Assembly (NCBI GenBank): GCA_025057995.1
Contig: JANXEW010000001.1
Span: 403,327-467,326, forward strand
Reading direction: 5' to 3'
Source of the DNA: Thermofilaceae archaeon
Lineage (GTDB): Archaea > Thermoproteota > Thermoprotei > Thermofilales > Thermofilaceae
Length of the DNA stretch: 64,000 nucleotides
The notes under the pieces: generated by a model
The model's input: only the letters and a program-made list of their open reading frames with translations
Told to the model about the DNA's origin: nothing
Databases searched by the model: none
Translations under genes and position numbers: made by a program
Shown: piece by piece, positions 57,555 to 64,000 of the stretch
Position numbering within the stretch: the stretch's first letter is position 1
Layout of the letters: every line of letters begins with the position of its first letter

Positions 57555-58517
57555 GTGACTCTGCCTTCGGTATGTGTCGTTGGAACGATGCACATGGACT
57601 TTATCGTTTACGTGAATCAGCTCCCGAAAACAGGTGAAACCGTTATCGGCAGAAGCTTTGAAATGCAACCTGGCGGAAAGGGTGCGAATCAAGCTGTCGC
57701 GGCAGCGCGGCTTGGCGCATCAAGTTTCCTCGTGAGCAGAGTAGGTGACGATTACGTCGGTAAGCTCCTCCTCCAGAACGCTGCCGAGAACAAGGTTGAT
57801 ACTTCAAACGTAAAGGTTGACTCCGAGTCTCACAGTGGAGTTGCGTTAATCATCGTAGATTCACGTGGTGAGAACGTCATAGCGGTAGCGCCTGGCGTAG
57901 ACGAACGCATCTCGCCAGCTGATGTCGAAGCAGCTCTCCCCGCTATCAAAGCCTCCCAAGTAGTTGTAGCTCAACTTGAGGTCCCTGTGGAAACAGCTCT
58001 TAGAGCGATGAAGCTGGCGAGGGATTGGGGGAGGCTTGCAGTATTAAACCCTGCTCCAGCTAAAAGGTTACCTCAGGAAGCTTTCAAGTGTGTGGATGTC
58101 TTAACGCCTAACGTTAGAGAACTTGAAGCTTTAACTGGTAGAAGGGTCGAGTCTCTCGATGATACCGTCAAAGGAGCGGTTGAGCTCCTAGAGAAAGGGG
58201 TTGGCGTCGTCATCGTAACGCTAGGTAGGAGAGGAGCTTTAATCGTCGATGACAAAGGCTCTCGGCTTGAGCCAGCGTTTGAAGTCCCCGTAGTGGATAC
58301 CGTAGGGGCTGGAGACGCGTTCAACGGCGCTCTAGCTGTTTCTCTAGCAGCAGGCTCGGAGATCGATGAAGCCGTAAGGTTCGCAAACCTCGTTGCAGCA
58401 CTTAAGGTTAGGAAAAAGGGCGCTCAAGCGGGTTTACCCTACCTGAAAGAAGTTCAAGAGTTCGCTAGGGGGAAGAGCCTCGAGTTGAGAGTGTTTGAAC
58501 AGTTGAAGAACTCCTAG
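57555..58517 (+). CDS. rbsK: PfkB family ribokinase
   Basis: 320 aa; GKGANQAVAAARLGA, NPAPAKRLP, DTVGAGDAFNGALAVSLA. Confidence 0.9.
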   Translation: MTLPSVCVVGTMHMDFIVYVNQLPKTGETVIGRSFEMQPGGKGANQAVAAARLGASSFLVSRVGDDYVGKLLLQNAAENKVDTSNVKVDSESHSGVALIIVDSRGENVIAVAPGVDERISPADVEAALPAIKASQVVVAQLEVPVETALRAMKLARDWGRLAVLNPAPAKRLPQEAFKCVDVLTPNVRELEALTGRRVESLDDTVKGAVELLEKGVGVVIVTLGRRGALIVDDKGSRLEPAFEVPVVDTVGAGDAFNGALAVSLAAGSEIDEAVRFANLVAALKVRKKGAQAGLPYLKEVQEFARGKSLELRVFEQLKNS

Positions 58518-59329
58518 CCTCCTACGATTTTATCCCTTAGATCCTTAAGGTAGCGAGCTTGATCGAGCTCAGCCCTGTATACAGCTTGTATCCTCGCCTC
58601 AATCTCCCCTCTAACCCTCTTAGGGTCCTTTACACCGTAAAGACACTTGCTGGGATCCCTGCTAACCTCCTTAAGTGTTCTAGCGTAGTCTAAACCCAAG
58701 CTTAAACCCATCCTACTAGCGCGTGCTTCAAGCGATCTCGTGTAGTATTCGGCACCCCACTCGGCTGGGCTTACCAAAATTATCGTCCCGTAGTTTAGGA
58801 TTCTTCCGAGCACGCTTTGCTCCAACACTATACGACCTATGGAGTTGTAGGGGATACTCTGCTCCTGCCTCCTCCAAACGCCAGCCTTTAACAAGACGCC
58901 TGATTCTGTGACTTCGTAACTGATCGACCTTCTACCAACTTCTACAGCTAGCATCGTTAACAAGCTGGCTACGATCGCTGAAGTGGGAAGCCAGGACGAG
59001 TAGCCTACTACTACCTCCTCCAGAGTCGAAACCCCCTTAAAAAATATTGGTAAAGCAACTGGCAGCAGTAGTGAAAGGATTGTCGACGCTATCGCCTCAG
59101 GGCTTCTTAAGACCCATGAAACGATTAGCACAGCTACCAGGAAGAGTAGAGTAAGCGTGTTCGCGAGAAATAATGGTACTTGCGGTACTACGGTGAGTAA
59201 TCGCGTACGAGCCGCTTCTGCAGCTTGTAACAATAGGAATGGAGTGAAGGAGAGGAGGTATCTCTTCAAGAACCCGCTAGTCGAAGGTTTCATTTTTAAA
59301 ACTATATTACCTGTATTCATCGACGTCAT
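58514..59329 (-). CDS. Membrane protein with bacterial PH (YdbS/YdbT-like) domain
   Basis: 271 aa; hydrophobic N-terminal half; YEVTESGVLLKAGVWRRQEQSIPYNSIGRIVLEQSVLGRILNYGTIIL. Confidence 0.8.
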   Translation of the reverse strand: MTSMNTGNIVLKMKPSTSGFLKRYLLSFTPFLLLQAAEAARTRLLTVVPQVPLFLANTLTLLFLVAVLIVSWVLRSPEAIASTILSLLLPVALPIFFKGVSTLEEVVVGYSSWLPTSAIVASLLTMLAVEVGRRSISYEVTESGVLLKAGVWRRQEQSIPYNSIGRIVLEQSVLGRILNYGTIILVSPAEWGAEYYTRSLEARASRMGLSLGLDYARTLKEVSRDPSKCLYGVKDPKRVRGEIEARIQAVYRAELDQARYLKDLRDKIVGG

Positions 59330-59407
59330 CTATACTAGGATTTTAGCTAACATATAACAGTAGTGCCGCTTTTTACAGGTGTAAGACTATAGAATAAAAG
59401 TTTAAAC

Positions 59408-59425
59408 AGTTTAATCTCTTAAACT
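59408..59425. promoter_or_regulatory. Perfect palindrome AGTTTAA-TCTC-TTAAACT between divergent genes
   Basis: 7-bp arms 59408-59414 and 59419-59425; followed by AACTATATCC; 35 nt upstream of GTG 59460. Confidence 0.4.
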
Positions 59426-59459
59426 ATATCCTTAAAGATTCTAGGGTTGACCGGAGCCT

Positions 59460-60170
59460 GTGAGACCGAGCCAGCTGGTCTCGCTGGTATCGCTTAACGC
59501 GGCATTGTACGCAGCCTTAGGCTACGCTAGCTACCTAGGCTTGTTCGCTCCAGTTATAGGAGTTGTAAGATTCTGGCCCTCTGTTTTCATACCGTCGACT
59601 TTCGCTATCCTTTTCGGAGAGACTGTGGGTGGACTTGGAGCTGCGATCGGTATATTCATTAGCGACCTCCTTATACACGGGAACGTTCTCCTAAGCTTGA
59701 CGGTTGGTGTGCCCGCCAACTTCCTCGGCTTCTACACAGTCGGTTACCTCTACAAGAGGTTAAAAGATGGGAGAAAGTGGCTTGCAGCAGTACTCTTCGA
59801 GGAGGTTTTAGTGCTTTCCTTAGTTGTAGCGTCCTACTACTTCGGCTACATAGACTGGTCTGTGGCTTTAGCTTACCTGATCGGGATGACGGTCTCAATG
59901 TTTTTCACCTTGGTTTACGGAGGTTCACGCTTCCCGTTGATTACTTTCGCTTGCAGCACAGGGCTCTTGATAGGCTCAGCTGTAATAGGGTTCGGAGTTT
60001 ATGCGTTCAGCCAGTTCTTCGTCCTTCCGTCTGGAGCTTCCCACCTTCCCCTAGACGCTGCACTCATCTGGTTCCTGTGGACTTACGTTACCGAGATACC
60101 TTTCATGGTGGCACTCGTTCCGCCCTTGACTAGAGCTGCTGAAAGGGTTCTACCGAGGATTAAAGGATGA
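59460..60170 (+). CDS. Membrane protein resembling an ECF transporter S component
   Basis: 236 aa, about 6 TM; LFAPVIGVVRFWPSVFIPSTFAILFGETVGGLGAAIGIFISDLLIHGNVLLSLTVGVPANFLGFYTVGYLY. Confidence 0.65.
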   Translation: MRPSQLVSLVSLNAALYAALGYASYLGLFAPVIGVVRFWPSVFIPSTFAILFGETVGGLGAAIGIFISDLLIHGNVLLSLTVGVPANFLGFYTVGYLYKRLKDGRKWLAAVLFEEVLVLSLVVASYYFGYIDWSVALAYLIGMTVSMFFTLVYGGSRFPLITFACSTGLLIGSAVIGFGVYAFSQFFVLPSGASHLPLDAALIWFLWTYVTEIPFMVALVPPLTRAAERVLPRIKG

Positions 60171-61069
60171 GGTTTGCTGCAGCCTACTCCCCCTCCGGTT
60201 TATCGGGTTTATTTTCTGCTTACACAGAGCCGAGCGACCCTTACAAGAAGGGGGCGCTTGGAGCAGGTTTAGCTTTGGAGAAAGGGGTGCGAGTAGAAGT
60301 CTGGGTAGAAGAGAGTGAGAAACAGGATTTGGAGTGTTATTTGAACGGGCAGAAGGCTAAGTTGGGGTTAGTTGAAAAGTTACAGGCGAAAATTCGAGAA
60401 AAGGGAGGTGTCGAAGGTTCTTACAAAATAATTGTGAAGCAACACGTCTCCGCACCTATCGGAGGCGGGTTGGGTACAAGCGGGGCGAGTGCACTCGCGA
60501 CTGCCTTGGCCTTGGGTAAAGCCTTGGGGGCTAAGATGAACTACCAGGATCTAGCTAGGGAAGCTCACGTAGCTGAGATCGAGGAGGGTACAGGTCTAGG
60601 GACGGTTTCAGGTCTAGTTGTCGGAGGTGCTGTAGCCGTAGCTAGACCAGGTGCTCCGGGCACTGACATGGTGGTCAGGCTGTTAGCTGATCCGAGCGTA
60701 AAAGTCGTAGTCGGATTCTTCTCTCCTATAAACAAGCGTGAAGCGTTGAGTAGAGTTGGCATTGAGAGAGTTAATGAACTGGGGAGAAGACTACTTGATC
60801 GACTTTTAGAGGAGCCTACTTTAGAAAGGTTCATGTTCTACTCTAGACGGTTTGCGGAGGAAGCTGGCTTTATGACAGAACGTCTAAAGAAAGCTTTCGC
60901 GACGGTTGAGCGAGCTGGGGCAGTTGGAGTATCTCAGGCTATGATCGGTGAAACTGTCTTCTCTATAGCGTACGATGATAACGTGGAGAAGGTCGTAGAC
61001 GCGTTGAAAAGCTTGGGGGCTATTACGCTTGTGTCAGGTATCGAATGGCGTCCTGCCGGACTCCTCTAG
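60167..61069 (+). CDS. Archaeal pantoate kinase (GHMP superfamily)
   Basis: 300 aa; APIGGGLGTSGASALATALALGKALG GHMP motif; AHVAEIEEGTGLGTVSGLVVGG. Confidence 0.85.
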   Translation: MRFAAAYSPSGLSGLFSAYTEPSDPYKKGALGAGLALEKGVRVEVWVEESEKQDLECYLNGQKAKLGLVEKLQAKIREKGGVEGSYKIIVKQHVSAPIGGGLGTSGASALATALALGKALGAKMNYQDLAREAHVAEIEEGTGLGTVSGLVVGGAVAVARPGAPGTDMVVRLLADPSVKVVVGFFSPINKREALSRVGIERVNELGRRLLDRLLEEPTLERFMFYSRRFAEEAGFMTERLKKAFATVERAGAVGVSQAMIGETVFSIAYDDNVEKVVDALKSLGAITLVSGIEWRPAGLL

Positions 61070-61723
61070 TATCCTCTTTTTCAACATTTGAGCCGCGGTA
61101 AAGGGGTCTCCGCTGGCGAATATTGCTGAACCAACCACTATTACGTCAACACCAGCTTTAACGACTTGACTGATGTTATCTAGTTTAACGCCGCCGTCAA
61201 CTGTTATGAGGAAGTCTAACTTCTCTCTCTCCCTCAACTCCTTTAGTATAGTCGCCTTACTTAGAGCCCCGGTAAGCATCCTCTGTCCTCCCAGCCCTGG
61301 TTCGACTAAAAGTATGAGAACGGCGTCTAAGTGGGGAAGCAAGGGCTCAACTAATTCAACCCTAGCTGAAGGATTTAAAGCTACAGCTGGTTTCAACCCT
61401 TCATCAGCAATCTTCTGTATAAGCCTATATGGTGTTCGAGTAGCTTCTAGATGGAAGTATAACCTTTCAACGCCGGAACCGGAGAATTGATCTACAAGAT
61501 GCTCGGGTTTTTCAACCATTAGGTGGACTTCACCGGGCACTTGCGACTCTCTAGCTATCGAAGCTACCACTCGGGGACCAAAGCTTATCGTTGGAGTATA
61601 ACTTGTGTCTGCGACGTCGAAGTGGAGTATGTCCACTCCCCCCTTTACAGCTTCCCTCACGTGCTTAACGACGCAAGCGAAGTCCGCGTCGAGTATAGAG
61701 CCCGAGAGCAGAGGCTTGCGCAC
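61034..61723 (-). CDS. rpe: Ribulose-phosphate 3-epimerase
   Basis: 229 aa; SGSILDADFACVVKHVREAVKGGVDILHFDVADTSYTPTISFGPRVV; DAVLILLVEPGLGGQRM; ITVDGGVKLDNISQVVKAGVDVIVVGSAIF. Confidence 0.9.
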   Translation of the reverse strand: MRKPLLSGSILDADFACVVKHVREAVKGGVDILHFDVADTSYTPTISFGPRVVASIARESQVPGEVHLMVEKPEHLVDQFSGSGVERLYFHLEATRTPYRLIQKIADEGLKPAVALNPSARVELVEPLLPHLDAVLILLVEPGLGGQRMLTGALSKATILKELREREKLDFLITVDGGVKLDNISQVVKAGVDVIVVGSAIFASGDPFTAAQMLKKRILEESGRTPFDT

Positions 61724-61873
61724 GTTGATCCCATTTAAACCGCTTAAATAAACACTCCTAACCCTACCCTCGCTGACGGTCTACTAGCCGTCGGACAAGA
61801 ACGCATGTGTCGACGTGCAGGTATGGAGTTAACGATAATTATCTCTTTCAGGATTAGTATACCCGGTGGGCGG

Positions 61874-63400
61874 ATGCCATACTTTTTGGGCATCGATGTT
61901 GGTACAACAGGCTCTAAAGCTGTCCTAGTAGACGAGCAGGGACGAGTGGTCTCGTCTCATACCACAGAGTACCCGCTCTACACCCCTAAAGTCGGTTGGA
62001 CTGAGCAACTCCCAGACGAATGGTGGACTGCAACAGTTTCCTCTATAAAAGCTGTCTTAGAGAAGTCGAGGGTAAAACCGGACGAGATTCAGGGCGTCGG
62101 GCTTACAGGTCAAATGCACGGTCTCGTGATGTTAGATAGAGAGCGAAAAGTGATTAGACCAGCTATACTGTGGAACGATCAACGGACTGGCGAGGAGACT
62201 CAGTTCATTAACGAAAAAATCGGGTTAGAACGGATTTTGACTTTAACGGGTAACGTAGCGCACACGGGCTTCACGGCTCCGAAGCTACTCTGGGTGAAGA
62301 AGCATGAGCCGCACAATTTTGGAAAAATGTGGAAGTTTATGCTACCAAAGGATTACGTTGGGTTCAAGCTTACAGGCGAGGTAAAGACGGACGTGAACGA
62401 CGCTTCAGGAACCTCTCTCTTTAACGTAGAGCAGCGCAGCTGGTCATCAGAGATCGTTGAGGAACTTGGAATCCCCCATGAAGCCCTACCTGACGTACTC
62501 GAGTCGCCTGAAGTGAGAGGTGAAGTCACAAGTGAAGCTAGTACTGAAACCGGCTTACCCAAGGGCACGATTGTAGTTGCTGGGGCAGGCGATCAAGGTG
62601 CAGCCGGTGTCGGAGCTGGCGTAGTGGAGGAGGGAGTGGTTTCAGTCAATATAGGGACTTCAGGCGTCGTCTTCACTCACAGCAGCGTCTACAGGTATGA
62701 TCCGAAGGGTAGGCTACACGCCTTCTGCCACGCTGTCCCAGGCTCTTGGCATCTCATGGGCGTAATGCTTTCAGCTGGCGGTAGCTTACGTTGGTTCAGG
62801 GATAGACTCGGTCAGCTCGAGAAAGGGCTTGCCGACCTATTAGGAGTAGACCCCTACGAGCTTTTATGTAAAGAGGCTGAACACGTACCCCCCGGCTCCG
62901 AGGGCCTCATCTTCCTACCCTACTTAACGGGTGAACGAACCCCTCACGCTGACCCATATTCAAGGGGGGTGTTCTTCGGTTTATCCCTCAAGCATGGTAG
63001 ACAGCACATGGTTAGAGCTATTCTCGAAGGCGTGTGTTATGGGCTTAGAGACTCGCTAGAGCTTATCCTCGCCTTAGGCGTGAAACCGAAGGAGGTGAGA
63101 GTGCTTGGAGGAGGTGCACGAAGCCAGCTTTGGAGGCAGATCTTATCCGACGTTTATGGGATTGATGTCTACACGATGGAGGTTGATGAAGGCTCCTCCT
63201 TCGGCGCCGCCATATTAGCTAGTGTAGGCGTAGGCGCTTACAGTTCAGTCGAGAGAGCTGTCGAAGCGATGGTTCGTAAAAGAGAGCACGTAAAATACAG
63301 TGTAGAAAATAACGCGGTCTATACTAGATACTATCGCTTATACAAGGATCTATACCCAGCTCTGAAGGAGAAATTTAGAGAACTGGCTCAAATAGTATAA
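61874..63400 (+). CDS. xylB: FGGY family xylulokinase
   Basis: LGIDVGTTGSKAVLVDEQGRVV; GLTGQMHGLVMLD; AILWNDQRT; EGLIFLPYLTGERTPHADPYSRGVFFGLS; VLGGGARSQLWRQILSDVYG. ATG at 61874 preferred over the track start 61805. Confidence 0.93.
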   Translation: MPYFLGIDVGTTGSKAVLVDEQGRVVSSHTTEYPLYTPKVGWTEQLPDEWWTATVSSIKAVLEKSRVKPDEIQGVGLTGQMHGLVMLDRERKVIRPAILWNDQRTGEETQFINEKIGLERILTLTGNVAHTGFTAPKLLWVKKHEPHNFGKMWKFMLPKDYVGFKLTGEVKTDVNDASGTSLFNVEQRSWSSEIVEELGIPHEALPDVLESPEVRGEVTSEASTETGLPKGTIVVAGAGDQGAAGVGAGVVEEGVVSVNIGTSGVVFTHSSVYRYDPKGRLHAFCHAVPGSWHLMGVMLSAGGSLRWFRDRLGQLEKGLADLLGVDPYELLCKEAEHVPPGSEGLIFLPYLTGERTPHADPYSRGVFFGLSLKHGRQHMVRAILEGVCYGLRDSLELILALGVKPKEVRVLGGGARSQLWRQILSDVYGIDVYTMEVDEGSSFGAAILASVGVGAYSSVERAVEAMVRKREHVKYSVENNAVYTRYYRLYKDLYPALKEKFRELAQIV

Positions 63401-63415
63401 TTTGAAAAACAAAAG

Positions 63416-64000
63416 TCATAGTTTAAACTCTATCTCTTCATCAAAAGTTAGAAGTCCGGACAGCCTTATATCCCGCGAAGATGAGCCAACTCTAAACTCG
63501 TAGACGCCCTTCTCGACCAACCACTTTTCGCCGTTAAAACACGCTAGATCTCTGACGTTTATACACACTTCGACTCTCTCCGATTCACCGGGTCTCAGCA
63601 ACCGGGTCTTATAGAAGCCCTTAAGCTCCTGGAAAGGTTTGTCGATCTTGCCTTTAGGAGCTCTCACGTAGACTTGAGCCACCTCCTTGCCGGGACGCTC
63701 CCCCCTATTCACGACCTCGAAGGATACCCTTACCAGGTCCTCCTCTCTCCTCAAGTTAAGGTTCCTGTATTCGAACGTCGTGTAGCTGAGCCCGTAGCCA
63801 AACTCGTACGCCGGCTCTACGTTAAACGTGTCGTAAAACCTGTAACCCACGTAGATGCCTTCCTCATAAACAACTCTCACAGGGTTTCCTCTTGGCTCAC
63901 CCGGGAAGCTCCAAGATGGAACATCCTTGTATTCTTTGGGGAATGTGGTTGGGAGTTTTCCTGAAGGGTTGATTACTCCTTTTAGTGTGTCTGCTACTAT
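63416..64000 (-). CDS. Glycoside hydrolase family 3, C-terminal part (truncated by right window edge)
   Basis: Frame stays open from 63880 to 64000 (IVADTLKGVINPSGKLPTTFPKEYKDVPSWSFPGEPRGNPVRVVYEEGIYVGYRFYD), then FGYGLSYTTFEYRN and FnIII-like domain. Confidence 0.9.
   Translation of the reverse strand: MVADTLKGVINPSGKLPTTFPKEYKDVPSWSFPGEPRGNPVRVVYEEGIYVGYRFYDTFNVEPAYEFGYGLSYTTFEYRNLNLRREEDLVRVSFEVVNRGERPGKEVAQVYVRAPKGKIDKPFQELKGFYKTRLLRPGESERVEVCINVRDLACFNGEKWLVEKGVYEFRVGSSSRDIRLSGLLTFDEEIEFKL

Noticed and set aside
1-64000. CRISPR arrays, IS elements, rRNA genes
   Set aside because: No direct-repeat arrays, transposase-like ORFs or rRNA signatures were seen by eye on either strand.

Overview
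This 64 kb window is gene-dense and looks like thermophilic archaeal (Thermoproteota/crenarchaeal-type) chromosome. Supporting signs are AT-rich TATA boxes close to starts, many GTG/TTG starts, and archaeal marker families: NurA-HerA, Nre, Nep1, pantoate kinase, CTP-dependent riboflavin kinase, archaemetzincin, type III RuBisCO. I found no rRNA, tRNA, CRISPR array or transposon. Main content: an MttB-like methyltransferase next to a catalytically complete form III RuBisCO; sugar and pentose metabolism genes (GH35, two GH3, GH106-like, xylulokinase, ribulose-P epimerase, ribokinase, nucleoside hydrolase); a five-gene oligopeptide/sugar-type ABC transporter; VapBC; class II HMG-CoA reductase; and several secreted, C-terminally anchored proteins of unknown function. 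The best leads for undescribed biology are: (1) a structured intergenic element at 6293-6397 with a perfect 13-bp helix and a competing or pseudoknotting ~16-bp helix; (2) a structured RNA/leader at about 12060-12290 ending in a hairpin plus T-run; (3) a compact three-way-junction fold at 57386-57433; (4) a GT35 phosphorylase homologue in which the PLP lysine motif GTSGMK reads GTSWMR; (5) an 'A/S-Q' signal-peptide junction shared by six exported proteins; (6) a winged-helix/TM protein paired with an exported anchored protein; (7) an ECF-S-like membrane protein translationally coupled to pantoate kinase. Family calls come from motif recognition only; no database search was run.
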